This document shows positions 1 to 8,048 of a stretch of 64,000 bases of DNA, piece after piece (within the stretch, counting starts at the first letter, position 1; every line of letters starts with the position of its first letter). Origin of the DNA: Streptomyces sp. NBC_01571 (GTDB lineage: Bacteria; Actinomycetota; Actinomycetes; Streptomycetales; Streptomycetaceae); the NCBI RefSeq assembly GCF_026339875.1, contig NZ_JAPEPZ010000001.1:868001-932000 (forward strand), written 5' to 3'. A program made the position numbers and the translations under genes. The notes under the pieces were generated by a model. That model was not told the DNA's origin, ran no database searches, and saw only the letters and a list, made by a program, of their open reading frames with translations.

Positions 1-291
1 CTCGGGCATCAGGTGGGCGACGCCGTCGTGCCACCGGCCCCTGACCCGGATCCGCACCCGTGGATCCGCCTTGATGTTCCGCACGTACTGCGACCGCTCG
101 CCGTACTCGCTGACGAACCAGAACTCCCGACCCGTCAGGCGCCCGCCGACCGGTGTCCGGCGCGGCAGCCCCGAGGTGCGCCCCGTGGTCTCCAGCAGGG
201 TCTGGAACGGCAGCCGTCGCAGCAGCGGATTGCCGATCCACCGCTGGAACGTGGTGACCGTCCGGTACTTCAGCTCGGGATTGCGGGACAT
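1..291 (-). CDS. Nitroreductase/deazaflavin-dependent oxidoreductase family protein (3' part cut by window edge)
   Basis: The reverse strand reads from an ATG at 289-291 for 97 codons and runs off the left edge. The N-terminus (MSRNPELKYRTVTTFQRW) leads into TGRTSGLPRRTPVG and GREFWFVSEYGERSQYV. This pattern (TGRxSG, then a hydrophobic strand, then an E-x-G step before a conserved W or Q) is typical of the Ddn/F420H2-dependent quinone reductase-like family. Family members use F420 or FMN; which cofactor applies here cannot be seen. No operon partner is visible. The C-terminal third is missing, so the call rests on the N-terminal half. Confidence 0.75.
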   Translation of the reverse strand, partial: MSRNPELKYRTVTTFQRWIGNPLLRRLPFQTLLETTGRTSGLPRRTPVGGRLTGREFWFVSEYGERSQYVRNIKADPRVRIRVRGRWHDGVAHLMPE

Positions 292-569
292 GTGTGGCCT
301 CTCCTGTGCGGTGCCGGTCACGGTTCCGGGTGGTCCGGCAACCGTCTCACGACCGCCGTGCGCATTCCGTGCCGACCAGGCCGTTGAGGTGGCGGCGCCT
401 CGAACTCGCCGTTCGTCAGGCCTCGTTCGGCACGTCCGCGGACCTGACGGTGCCCCCTCGTGTCGCCCCGGGCGAAGACCCGGACCGGGTGTACTCCGGT
501 ACGGGACGGGAAGAAAGCGCTCGCCCTGTATCCGGCCACTGGGGAGGACCACCGCCGATGGCGTCGTCC

Positions 570-708
570 GAGAAGCCGCTCCACGATCCGGGGTGCCGAC
601 CGCATCGTGGTGATGGACGACGGTCTCGTCCGGGAGGTCGGCTCGCACGAGGAACTGCTGCGCCGGGAGGGCGCGTACACGGCCCTGCACAGCGGTCGGC
701 CCGCCTGA
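570..708 (+). pseudogene. C-terminal relic of an ABC-exporter ATPase
   Basis: The frame ending in TGA at 706-708 carries STIRGADRIVVMDDG followed by VREVGSHEELLRREGAY. This is the end of an exporter-type ABC ATPase: the 'LSTIR-AD-I-V-DDG-G-HEEL' segment after the H-loop. The histidine normally just before it, the Walker motifs, the signature motif and the membrane domain are absent, and no other frame upstream between 292 and 569 shows ABC sequence. About 40 codons remain of a gene of roughly 600. I read it as a deletion remnant. The upstream 278 bp after the nitroreductase-like start contain nothing else I can assign. Confidence 0.6.
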
Positions 709-747
709 TCCCCGGGAGAGGAGCGGACCGCCCGCCGCACTCGTGGG

Positions 748-1230
748 CTACTCCCCCGCGTACGCCTTCTCCAGGGCGGCGATGTCCAGTTTGGACATCC
801 GCAGCATCGCCTGGGTCGTGCGGGCGGCCTTCTCCTGGTCCGGGTCGCCCATCAGGTCGATGAGCCGGGAGGGGACGACCTGCCAGGACAGGCCGTACTT
901 GTCCTTGACCCAGCCGCAGGGTCCGGCCTCGCCGCCGTCGTCGATGAACCTGTTCCAGTAGTGGTCCACCTCTTCCTGGTCGTCGCAGTGGATCTGGAAC
1001 GAGATCGCCTCGTCGAACGTGAACTGCGGGCCCCCGTTCAGTGCGACGAACCGCTGGCCGTTGGCCACGAACTCGGCCACCAGCACGGAGCCGGCCGGCC
1101 CCGGGCCGGCCTCCGTGTAGCGGCCGATCCTGCCGAGCCGGGAGTTCTTGAAGATCGATACGTAGTAGTGGGCGGCCTCTTCGGCCTGGCCGTCGAACCA
1201 CAGACACGTGGTGAAACCCTCGGCGGACAT
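748..1230 (-). CDS. VOC-fold (PhnB/glyoxalase-like) protein
   Basis: This 160-residue protein begins MSAEGFTTCLWFDGQAEEAA, with SIFKNSRLG and LNGGPQFTFDEAISFQI, and ends near WVKDKYGLSWQVVP. These are hallmarks of PhnB/'3-demethylubiquinone 3-methyltransferase' VOC proteins (DUF1338-unrelated, vicinal oxygen chelate fold). The ATG at 1228-1230 was chosen because GAGGAGGT lies 4-5 bases upstream; a longer reading to 1287 has no such site. The metal ligands of true glyoxalases cannot be assigned with certainty, and the molecular function of this subgroup is generally unknown. It stands alone between the ABC relic and the divergent epoxide hydrolase. Confidence 0.8.
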   Translation of the reverse strand: MSAEGFTTCLWFDGQAEEAAHYYVSIFKNSRLGRIGRYTEAGPGPAGSVLVAEFVANGQRFVALNGGPQFTFDEAISFQIHCDDQEEVDHYWNRFIDDGGEAGPCGWVKDKYGLSWQVVPSRLIDLMGDPDQEKAARTTQAMLRMSKLDIAALEKAYAGE

Positions 1231-1457
1231 CCGTACCTCCTCGAACGGGGAACATCGGTCATCTGTCCAGACCGATCGTCGCCGCAAAACTCATCGGCGG
1301 CACGCACCGAACGGCCTCCGTACGGAGAACCCGTCGGGCACGCGCCGACGCGTCCCCCGTACGGCGGTGGCACGGCCGTCTGCGGCCCCGGGAGCTGCGG
1401 CGCGCCGGGCGAAATCCAACGGCGCGCGCGGGCGGCCCGGCGTTAGCATGCGCGGAC

Positions 1458-2684
1458 ATGACCTCTTCGGACGCCCCCCGCATCGAACCGTTCACCGTCG
1501 ACTTCCCGCAGAGCGACCTCGACGACCTGCATCAGCGCCTCGACCGCATCCGCTGGCCCGACGAACTGCCCGGGGTCGGCTGGGCCTACGGCGTGCCCCG
1601 GGACTACCTGCGAGAGCTCGTACGGTACTGGCGGCACAGCTACGACTGGTGGGAGGCGCAGAACCGGCTGAACGCGTGGCCGCAGTTCACGACGGAGATC
1701 GACGGCGCGCGGGTCCACTTCGCGCACATCCGCTCGCCGGAACCGTCGGCGACCCCCCTGATCATGACGCACGGCTGGCCCGGCTCGATCGTCGAGTTCA
1801 CCGACGTCGTCGGCCCGTTGACCGATCCGCGCGCGCACGGCGGCGATCCGGCCGACGCGTTCCATCTGGTCGTGCCGAGCATTCCCGGATTCGGACTCTC
1901 GGGGCCGACCCGGGAGACCGGCTGGGAGTTCCAGCGGGTGGCCGCCGCGTTCGCGGAGCTGATGACGCGGCTCGGCTACCCGCGGTTCGGCGCCCAGGGC
2001 GGCGACTGGGGCGGCGCCATCTCCCGTGAGCTGGGCCGGGCCTTCCCCGAGCGGCTCACCGGCGTCCACCTGAATCTGCTGCCCGGCTCGTCCGCGCACA
2101 CCGAACCGACCGACGGGGAACTGGCAGCGCTGAGTCCCGAGGAGCGCGAGCGCACCCTGACCTCGTGGCGGCGGACCCAGGAATGGCGCCGGGACGAAGT
2201 CGGGTACGCCGAGATCCAGTCGACCCGCCCGCAGACGCTCGGCTACGCGCTCACCGACTCCCCGGTGGGCCAACTCGCCTGGATCGTCGAGAAGTTCAGG
2301 CAGTGGACGGATGCCGAGGACCGCCCGGAGGAAGCCGTGGACCGGGACCTGATGCTGACGAACGTGATGCTGTACTGGCTCACCGGCACGGCCGGATCCT
2401 CGGCCCGCATCTACTACGAGCGGGCGCACGCGGACTACCAGGGCACCCAGCCCGGCACCTCGACCGTGCCGACCGCGCTGGCGGTCTTCCCGCACGAGTC
2501 CTTCGTACCGCTGCGGCACATCGCGGACCGCACGAACAACATCGTGCGGTGGACGGAGTTCGACCGCGGCGGCCATTTCGCCGCGGCCGAGGAACCGGAG
2601 CTCCTGGTCGACGACGTCCGGGCCTTCTTCAGGTCGCTGCGCACCTCTGCCCACAGCGAATCTGCCGGGGGCCGAGAAAGCTGA
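1458..2684 (+). CDS. Epoxide hydrolase (EHN domain, alpha/beta hydrolase)
   Basis: This 408-residue enzyme of the microsomal-type epoxide hydrolase family opens epoxides to diols in the cytoplasm. Residues 1-95 form the EHN domain (IEPFTVDFPQSDLDDLHQRL, then W-x6-YDWW). HGWPGS at 105-110 is the oxyanion loop. The nucleophile is Asp183 in QGGDWGG, and the catalytic His is about residue 373 in RGGHFAAAEEPE. Tyrosines that could polarise the epoxide are present in the cap. Length is normal. The 3' end overlaps the proposed PopR box of clpP3, so read-through or shared control of the clp operon is possible but unproven. The natural substrate is unknown. Confidence 0.88.
   Translation: MTSSDAPRIEPFTVDFPQSDLDDLHQRLDRIRWPDELPGVGWAYGVPRDYLRELVRYWRHSYDWWEAQNRLNAWPQFTTEIDGARVHFAHIRSPEPSATPLIMTHGWPGSIVEFTDVVGPLTDPRAHGGDPADAFHLVVPSIPGFGLSGPTRETGWEFQRVAAAFAELMTRLGYPRFGAQGGDWGGAISRELGRAFPERLTGVHLNLLPGSSAHTEPTDGELAALSPEERERTLTSWRRTQEWRRDEVGYAEIQSTRPQTLGYALTDSPVGQLAWIVEKFRQWTDAEDRPEEAVDRDLMLTNVMLYWLTGTAGSSARIYYERAHADYQGTQPGTSTVPTALAVFPHESFVPLRHIADRTNNIVRWTEFDRGGHFAAAEEPELLVDDVRAFFRSLRTSAHSESAGGRES
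2660..2676 (+). promoter_or_regulatory. Candidate PopR box upstream of clpP3-clpP4
   Basis: The sequence ATCTGCCGGGGGCCGAG matches the palindrome described for PopR control of clpP3 operons in Streptomyces (TTCTGCC-N3-GGCAGAA) at 11 of 14 fixed positions. It sits 78 bp before the clpP3 ATG and overlaps the last codons of the epoxide hydrolase gene. A popR homologue lies next to the operon. Confidence 0.5.
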
Positions 2685-2753
2685 CCCGGGCGGGATCTCG
2701 GTCCGATGGTGGAGAGCGCGGCAGCACCCGCCGCACCACCACGAGGAGGACCG

Positions 2754-3407
2754 ATGACCGCATTCGTCAACGGCTGGAACCCGTCGCGCGCGCCGCGCGC
2801 CGAGGAGGGCGACACCCCGCCGACACGCTTCGACGACCATCTGTCGGCGCAGCTGCTCGTGCAGCGGATCGTCCTCCTCGGCACCCAGGTCGACGAGGTC
2901 TCCGCGAACCGGGTCTGCGCCCAGCTGCTCATCCTGTCCGCCGAGGACCCGCGCACCGACATCAGCCTGTACATCAACAGCCCGGGCGGATCGGTGACCG
3001 CGGGCCTCGCGATCTACGACACCATGCGGCTGGTCCCGAACGACGTGTCGACGCTCGCCATGGGGTTCGCCGCGAGCATGGGGCAGTTCCTGCTCAGCGT
3101 GGGCACGCACGGCAAGCGCTACGCGCTCCCCAACGCGCGGATCATGATGCACCAGCCGTCGGCGGGCATCGGCGGCACCACCGCCGACATCGAGATCCAG
3201 GCACAGAACCTGGAGTTCACGAAGAGCGCGATCGAGCGGATCACCGCGGAGCACACCGGCCAGAGCGTGGAGACGATCTCCCGGGACGGCGACCGCGACC
3301 GCTGGTTCACGGCCGAACAGGCCAGGGAGTACGGCATGGTGGACCGGGTGGTGGAGTCGCTCGACGACGTCCGCCCGGCCGCGTCGCGACGGCGGATGGG
3401 GCTCTGA
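2754..3407 (+). CDS. clpP3: ATP-dependent Clp protease proteolytic subunit ClpP3
   Basis: This is a serine peptidase subunit of 217 residues in the Clp protease. It degrades unfolded or tagged proteins together with a Clp ATPase. The full triad is visible: Ser108 in GFAASMG, His133 in MMHQPSAG and Asp182 in GDRDRW. The start is ATG 2754 behind GAGGAGGA; an upstream ATG at 2706 lacks a site. The TGA is one base from the clpP4 ATG (TGACATG), so the two are translated as an operon. In Streptomyces clpP3-clpP4 is a backup set switched on by PopR when ClpP1P2 is lost. The adjacent PopR gene and candidate box support that assignment over clpP1. Confidence 0.9.
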   Translation: MTAFVNGWNPSRAPRAEEGDTPPTRFDDHLSAQLLVQRIVLLGTQVDEVSANRVCAQLLILSAEDPRTDISLYINSPGGSVTAGLAIYDTMRLVPNDVSTLAMGFAASMGQFLLSVGTHGKRYALPNARIMMHQPSAGIGGTTADIEIQAQNLEFTKSAIERITAEHTGQSVETISRDGDRDRWFTAEQAREYGMVDRVVESLDDVRPAASRRRMGL

Positions 3408-3408
3408 C

Positions 3409-4011
3409 ATGGGTACGTACACGATTCCGAACGTCGTCGAGCGCACCCCGCAGGGTGAGCGGTCCTACGACGTCTTCAGCCGGCTGCTCTCGGAGCGGAT
3501 CATCTTCCTCGGCACCGAGATCGACGACGGGGTCGCCAATGTCGTCATCGCCCAACTCCTCCATCTGGAGTCGTCGAGCCCGGAGAGCGAGATCGCGCTC
3601 TACATCAACTCGCCCGGTGGTTCGTTCACCTCACTCATGGCGATCTACGACACGATGACGTTCGTCCAGGCGCCCATCTCGACCTTCTGCGTCGGGCAGG
3701 CGGCCTCCACGGCCGCGGTGCTGCTGGCCGCGGGCGATCCGGGGCGGCGGTTCGTGCTGGAGCACGCGCGGGTGCTGCTCGGCCAGCCCGCGAGCGGGGG
3801 CCGCCAGGGCACCGTCTCGGACCTCGCGCTCCAGGCCAGGGAGATGCTCCGGATCCGCTCCCAGGTCGAGGAGGTCCTGTCCCGGCACACGCACCACGAC
3901 GTCGCGGCGCTGCGCGCGGACATGGACCGCGACAAGGTCTTCACGGCACGGGAGGCGGTGGCGTACGGAATGGCCGACGAGGTACTGAGCCGGCGGCTCG
4001 CGGCGGTCTGA
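3409..4011 (+). CDS. clpP4: ClpP4, Clp protease subunit lacking the catalytic histidine
   Basis: This ClpP-family subunit has 200 residues and starts one base after the clpP3 stop. Ser100 (VGQAASTAA) and Asp175 (DMDRDKVF) are present. The position equivalent to the catalytic His is Gly125 ([11 protein letters not shown], compared with [11 protein letters not shown] in ClpP3). The subunit should therefore be poor or inactive as a peptidase by itself and probably acts in a mixed complex with ClpP3, giving structure or shaping substrate access. It overlaps a stem-loop at its stop codon and converges on popR. The ClpP4 identity rests on gene order and the non-canonical active site. Confidence 0.87.
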   Translation: MGTYTIPNVVERTPQGERSYDVFSRLLSERIIFLGTEIDDGVANVVIAQLLHLESSSPESEIALYINSPGGSFTSLMAIYDTMTFVQAPISTFCVGQAASTAAVLLAAGDPGRRFVLEHARVLLGQPASGGRQGTVSDLALQAREMLRIRSQVEEVLSRHTHHDVAALRADMDRDKVFTAREAVAYGMADEVLSRRLAAV

Positions 4012-4028
4012 GACGGCCCGCCGCGAGC
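3996..4028. terminator. Stem-loop between clpP4 and popR
   Basis: GCTCGCGGCGG at 3996-4006 pairs perfectly with CCGCCGCGAGC at 4018-4028 across an 11-base loop. It overlaps the clpP4 stop and lies before the convergent popR stop, so it could end transcription from both sides. There is no T-run. Confidence 0.55.
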
Positions 4029-4040
4029 GTCCGTTGCGCG

Positions 4041-4514
4041 TCAGGCGGCCAGGCACATGCCGTCGTGACGCGGGGACGACGGGGTGTGGCGGCGGGCCGG
4101 GCGCACCTGGGCCGGGCGGGTGAGCTCGTCCTGCGCCCGTGAGAGCAGGTCGGTGAGACCGAGGCCGAGGGCGCGGGCGGCGGCCGCGAGGACTTCGGAC
4201 GAGGCCTCCTTGCGGCCCCGCTCCAGCTCGGAGAGGTACGGCATCGAGATCCGGGCCGCGTCGGCCACGTCCTTGAGCGTGCGCTCCTGCGCCAGCCGCT
4301 CCCGGCGCAGGACGTCACCCACGAGGTCGCGCCACAGCGGCTCCCTGCGTCCGGAGGAGGGCGGCGTGGGCCGGGGCGTCAGGGCCGGAAGGGGCCGCCG
4401 CGGCGTGCGGTCCGCGGGGACGCCGGCCCCTGGCGGCCGACGGGTGGCCTGATCCGGCGCGGTGGCCGGGCGCAGCGGGATGACACGGGCTTCGTTCGAG
4501 GCTTGGTTGCTCAC
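4041..4514 (-). CDS. popR: PopR, XRE-family activator of clpP3-clpP4
   Basis: This 157-residue protein has a Pro/Arg-rich N-terminus (1-58) and an XRE helix-turn-helix at about 62-125 (RTLKDVADAARISMPYLSELERG). It ends in ...MCLAA. PopR activates clpP3-clpP4 in Streptomyces and is removed by ClpP1P2, which recognises its two C-terminal alanines. The same Ala-Ala end is present here. The ATG at 4514 begins MSNQASNEARVIPL. The gene converges on clpP4 from 30 bp away. A related activator, ClgR, has a similar fold, but the position and the AA tail favour PopR. Confidence 0.82.
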   Translation of the reverse strand: MSNQASNEARVIPLRPATAPDQATRRPPGAGVPADRTPRRPLPALTPRPTPPSSGRREPLWRDLVGDVLRRERLAQERTLKDVADAARISMPYLSELERGRKEASSEVLAAAARALGLGLTDLLSRAQDELTRPAQVRPARRHTPSSPRHDGMCLAA

Positions 4515-4626
4515 CCTTTCAGCCTAGGAGTCCCAGACGGCACGGGAAGGGATCGGCATTCCGCTCTCGGGGGAATCGGACCCCGTGAGCCAATAGGGTG
4601 GCGGCGGACCGGTGGAGGTGTGGACG

Positions 4627-5406
4627 GTGCTGCGGGACACGTTCGACGAGGCGGCGGAGCTGTACGACCGGGCCCGCCCCCGCTATCCGGCTGCGCTGGT
4701 GGACGAGCTGGCCGGGCGGGTGGGCCTCGGGCCCGGTGTCCGCGTCCTGGAAATCGGGCCGGGCACGGGGCAGCTCACGGTTCCACTGGCGCGGCTGGGA
4801 TGCGACGTGACGGCCGTGGAGCTGGGGCCCGCGCTCGCGGCGGTGGCCCGGCGCAACCTCCGCGACTTCCCCCGGGCGCGGGTGGAGGTGGCGGAGTTCG
4901 AGCGGTGGCCGCTGCCGCGTGATCCCTTCGACCTCGTGGTGTGCGCCACCGCGTTCCACTGGCTCGACCCCGCGGTACGGGTGGCCAGGGCTGGGGACGC
5001 GCTCGGCCCGGACGGGGTCCTCGCGCTGGTCACCACGCACCACGTCGCGGGCGGCAGCACCGACTTCTTCGCCCGGGTCCAGGCGTGCTACGAGCGCTGG
5101 GACCCGGCCACCCCGCCCGGACTGCGGGCATCGGACGAGGCGGACGTCGCCACGGACACGGGTGAGCTGGAGCGGTGGGGCCGGGTCACCTCGTACCGCT
5201 TCGCGCAGGAGATCACCTACTCGACGCGGGAGTACATCGACGTGCTGCTGACCTACTCGGGGCACCGCGCGCTGGACGCGCCCGCGCGCCGCGGTCTGCT
5301 GCGGTGTGTGGAGGACCTGATCGAGACACGCCACGCGGGGTCGATCACCAAGCGCTACCTGCACGAACTCCTGCTGACGCGGCGGAAGTCGGCCGGTGAC
5401 GACTGA
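4627..5406 (+). CDS. Class I SAM-dependent methyltransferase
   Basis: The protein has about 259 residues with the Rossmann motif I VLEIGPGTGQLTVPLA, an acidic motif II (VTAVELGPALA) and FDLVVCATAFHWLDP as the post-II segment of the methyltransferase_11/25 group. The N-terminus DTFDEAAELYDRARPRYP is typical of this subgroup, in which small molecules are usually the acceptors. A GTG at 4627 fits best with GGTGGAGGTG seven bases before it; a GTG at 4612 would overlap that site. It is divergent from popR (97-112 bp apart). No partner genes indicate a substrate. Confidence 0.78.
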   Translation: MLRDTFDEAAELYDRARPRYPAALVDELAGRVGLGPGVRVLEIGPGTGQLTVPLARLGCDVTAVELGPALAAVARRNLRDFPRARVEVAEFERWPLPRDPFDLVVCATAFHWLDPAVRVARAGDALGPDGVLALVTTHHVAGGSTDFFARVQACYERWDPATPPGLRASDEADVATDTGELERWGRVTSYRFAQEITYSTREYIDVLLTYSGHRALDAPARRGLLRCVEDLIETRHAGSITKRYLHELLLTRRKSAGDD

Positions 5407-5415
5407 CCGGGTCGC

Positions 5416-5937
5416 TCACTGGCCGACCTTGCCGTCGATCCGCTCGCGCAGGAAGTCCGCGTGGCCGTTGTGCCGGGCGTACTCCTCGATCGTGTGCACC
5501 AGGACCTCGCGGAGCGAGATCGGTTCGTCGCCGTTCGCCCCGGTGACGTCGAAGTCGCGGGCCTCCCCGACGAACCGTTCGGCGAAGGCCGCCTCGGAGC
5601 GCCAGGTGGCCCAGGCCTCGGCCACCACGTCGGCGTCCGGCACCGCGCCGTCGAAGTCGCCGTTCGGGTCGTCCTTCGACCGGTAGTGCCGGGGCACGTC
5701 CTGACCGGCCATCACCCGCCGGAACCAGGTCTGTTCGACCCCGGCCAGGTGGCGCACGAGGCCGAGAAGGGAGAGGTTCGAGGGCCCGACCGAACGCCGG
5801 GCCATCGCCGCGGCGTCCAGACCGGCGCACTTCATCTCCAACGTCAGCCGCTGGTCGCGGAGAAACCCGACGAGGGTGTCCCGCTCCCCGGCGAATCCCC
5901 CGTCGGTGCGTGGATCGTCGTCGGGGTGAACGGACAT
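5416..5937 (-). CDS. DinB-fold protein (DUF664 group)
   Basis: This is a four-helix DinB/YfiT-like protein of 173 residues with the DUF664 pattern: DTLVGFLRDQRLTLEMKCAGLDA, LGLVRHLAGVEQTWFRRV and HTIEEYARHNGHADFLRE. The two spaced histidines (RHL, and HTI/HNGH) are the likely divalent-metal ligands. Family members include thiol-dependent transferases and hydrolases, but most DUF664 proteins are uncharacterised. Start ATG 5937 gives MSVHPDDDPRT. An upstream ATG at 6003 (MADTASAQ) is also possible; neither has a strong ribosome site. It converges with the methyltransferase gene, 9 bp apart. Confidence 0.75.
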   Translation of the reverse strand: MSVHPDDDPRTDGGFAGERDTLVGFLRDQRLTLEMKCAGLDAAAMARRSVGPSNLSLLGLVRHLAGVEQTWFRRVMAGQDVPRHYRSKDDPNGDFDGAVPDADVVAEAWATWRSEAAFAERFVGEARDFDVTGANGDEPISLREVLVHTIEEYARHNGHADFLRERIDGKVGQ

Positions 5938-6143
5938 GTCCCACCAGCCGAAGTTCCGATCGGGTCGGGTGCTCCCGGACTGCGCAGAGGCGGTATCGGC
6001 CATGCGCAAGGGCATCGCCCCGCCGGCGGGGCATCCGCCACCGGATTTCCGGCCCTCGGACCCGGGTCGACTACGCCCGGAGGGAGGGGGTATCCGACGG
6101 CGGAAACTCACCGACATGTCGGCCCACCCGTCCGGAGGACACC

Positions 6144-6371
6144 GTGCTGATGGCCCACCCCGTGGTTCTGCGCAATCTCGTCGAGCAGTACGTCACCCTG
6201 CGCACGCTCCACGCCGAGAACGGCGGCGCGGAGGTCCGCCGGCGCATGGACGACCTGGCCTACACGCTCTGTGTCTCGACCGGTACGAAGGATGTCGACA
6301 CCGCACTGGTCGCGGCCCGCCACCGGCTGCCGGGAGCCCGGACCGCCGACGACTCCGTACTCACCGGCTGA
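6144..6371 (+). CDS. DUF5133 small protein
   Basis: This is a 75-residue protein beginning MLMAHPVVLRNLVEQYVTL and containing RRMDDLAYTLCVSTGT. It is a Streptomyces family named DUF5133, with no known function and no membrane segment or signal peptide. The GTG at 6144 has GGAGG five bases upstream and yields the usual MLMAHP start; the ATG at 6150 lies six bases further in. It is followed by a strong stem-loop. Family members are small and often multicopy. Nothing nearby explains its role. Confidence 0.78.
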   Translation: MLMAHPVVLRNLVEQYVTLRTLHAENGGAEVRRRMDDLAYTLCVSTGTKDVDTALVAARHRLPGARTADDSVLTG

Positions 6372-6405
6372 GCACGCCTCACCCGTCAACGCGATTGCGA
6401 CAGGA

Positions 6406-6443
6406 AGGAGTTGACGCCCTCCGTCCCGAGGGCGTCAACTCCT
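6406..6443. terminator. Perfect 15-bp stem-loop terminator between converging genes
   Basis: AGGAGTTGACGCCCT (6406-6420) and AGGGCGTCAACTCCT (6429-6443) are exact inverted repeats around an 8-base loop. They lie between the DUF5133 stop and the stop of the opposing lipid-kinase gene, so they probably terminate both transcripts. Confidence 0.85.
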
Positions 6444-6490
6444 CCTCGTCCCGGCCGCTCACGCGAGGAGACGCGTACCCTGAGCACGCC

Positions 6491-8026
6491 TCAGCGCAGC
6501 CACTGGTCCTTCTCCGCGGGCCGGTACAGCGTCACGGCCCGGGTCAGCTTGTCCAGCACCAGCCGGCCGGCCGGAACCCGGGTGACCTCGCCGTCGTACG
6601 AGAACTGCGGGTCGCCGTGCAGTGCTTCGAGGCGCAGGCTGCGTACCTGTGCGGTGGTGAGGACCCGGCTGTTGTGCAGGGTGCCGGTCAGCACCGCCAG
6701 CAGCAGACGTGTCCTGGCCAGCGGGGTGCCGGCGTCGACGGCGCGGACGTCCAGCAGGCCGTCGTCGAGCTGGGTCCGGTAGGTGGGCGCGAACCCGGCC
6801 GGGTGGTAGATGCCGTTGCCCGCGAAGAGCAGCCACAGGCGCTTGGGACGGCCGTTCACGGAGACGTTCACGGGGCTGCCCTTGGCGAGGACACCGGCGA
6901 GGCCGACCACGAGCGCCGGCCACTTCCCGATCCGTTCCTCGAGCTTCGCGCGGGCGCCGACCAGCTCGGAGTAGACACCGAGGCTGAAGGTGTTGAGGAA
7001 CACGTGCTCCGCTCCGCCCGGCGCGCGGGCACGCCCGAGGTCCGCGACCACCGCCTCGCCGGCCTGCACGGCACCCACCACGTCCTCCAGGGACTGGTTG
7101 CCCAGGTCCACGGCGAAGTGGTTGAACGTGCCGCCGGGGAACACCGCGAGGGGCACGCCGAGCCGGGCGGCGACCTCCGTCGCGGCGTTGATCGTCCCGT
7201 CACCGCCGCAGGCGCCGAGCGCGCCGCCCCGCTCCTTCGCGCGGCGGCCGGCCTCCTCCAGTAGTTCCACGAGGTCCTGTCCCTGGAGGGCCACCGTGAT
7301 GTCGGCCTTGGGCAGCGCCGCGCGCAGATACTCGCTCGCGTCGGGGCTGTCGGCGCTCCACGACAGGCCCGAGGCCGAGTTGACCACGATGTGCAGCCCG
7401 GCGCCGCCGGGCAGTGCGGGCGCGGGGCGGCGCGGCGGTGCCGCGGCGGCGGCGGCCTCCGGTTTGACCGGCCACCAGCGGGCGGTCAGCGCGGCGGCAC
7501 CGGCGCCTATCGCGACCCCCACGGCCACGTCGCCCGGGTGACGGACCTCGGCACGCATCCGTGCCGCGGTCAGCGCGGCGGCGCCGGGCACCACGAGGAG
7601 GCCGTACCGGGGTGCTTCGAGGAGCACTCCCGCCGCGAAGGCGGCCGCGGAGGCGATCCGGCCGGCCGCGTCCAGTGGCTGCGTCCTGCGCACCGCGGGG
7701 CGGGCGACGGCGCGGGTCACGGCCGAGGCGATCGCGACGGTGCCGATGCCCCGGAGGGCCGCCCGGCGCGCGGTCCGGTCCCCGGACGCGCCGAGGGCCG
7801 CGGCCGCGCCGCCCCACAGGAGACCGCCCGCCAGGGTCCGCCGCCACCCGGAGGGGCCGGCCCGCAGCAGGGTCTCCACGTTCGGCAGACGGGCCGTCCC
7901 GGCGCCTGTTCGTCGCCCTGTCCTGCGCCTTCTCATGGAAGCCCACCCTCGCGTCTCGGCAACTGATCTGCTGGTCGGCAAGGTTGGTGCCGCCCCTGTC
8001 CCTGTTCCCCGACTTCGCCCGTTCAT
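6491..8026 (-). CDS. PAP2-remnant / diacylglycerol-kinase-family fusion protein
   Basis: The C-terminal half (about 208-511) is a DAGK catalytic domain with GGDGT at 274-278 and FPGGTFNHFA, the signature of lipid kinases that phosphorylate diacylglycerol or related lipids. The N-terminal half aligns with the PAP2 phosphatase part of Streptomyces PAP2-DAGK fusions. Here the segment that should hold the PSGH motif is missing (TQPLDAAGRIASAAAF), and the last motif is reduced to VRHPGD, so the phosphatase is probably dead. It is the last gene of the REC-SpoIIE/HK/RR operon, 22 bp after the response regulator stop. The start is uncertain: ATG 8026, or ATG 7936 (MRRRRTG). Confidence 0.78.
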   Translation of the reverse strand: MNGRSRGTGTGAAPTLPTSRSVAETRGWASMRRRRTGRRTGAGTARLPNVETLLRAGPSGWRRTLAGGLLWGGAAAALGASGDRTARRAALRGIGTVAIASAVTRAVARPAVRRTQPLDAAGRIASAAAFAAGVLLEAPRYGLLVVPGAAALTAARMRAEVRHPGDVAVGVAIGAGAAALTARWWPVKPEAAAAAAPPRRPAPALPGGAGLHIVVNSASGLSWSADSPDASEYLRAALPKADITVALQGQDLVELLEEAGRRAKERGGALGACGGDGTINAATEVAARLGVPLAVFPGGTFNHFAVDLGNQSLEDVVGAVQAGEAVVADLGRARAPGGAEHVFLNTFSLGVYSELVGARAKLEERIGKWPALVVGLAGVLAKGSPVNVSVNGRPKRLWLLFAGNGIYHPAGFAPTYRTQLDDGLLDVRAVDAGTPLARTRLLLAVLTGTLHNSRVLTTAQVRSLRLEALHGDPQFSYDGEVTRVPAGRLVLDKLTRAVTLYRPAEKDQWLR

Positions 8027-8048
8027 GGACGCGCGGGGCCGGCGGTGG

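Noticed and set aside
1443..3446. 667-codon minus-strand open frame
   Set aside because: It is antisense to the epoxide hydrolase and clpP3, whose translations show clear domains. The antisense product is Arg/Pro/Gly-rich with no domain, typical of high-GC shadow frames.
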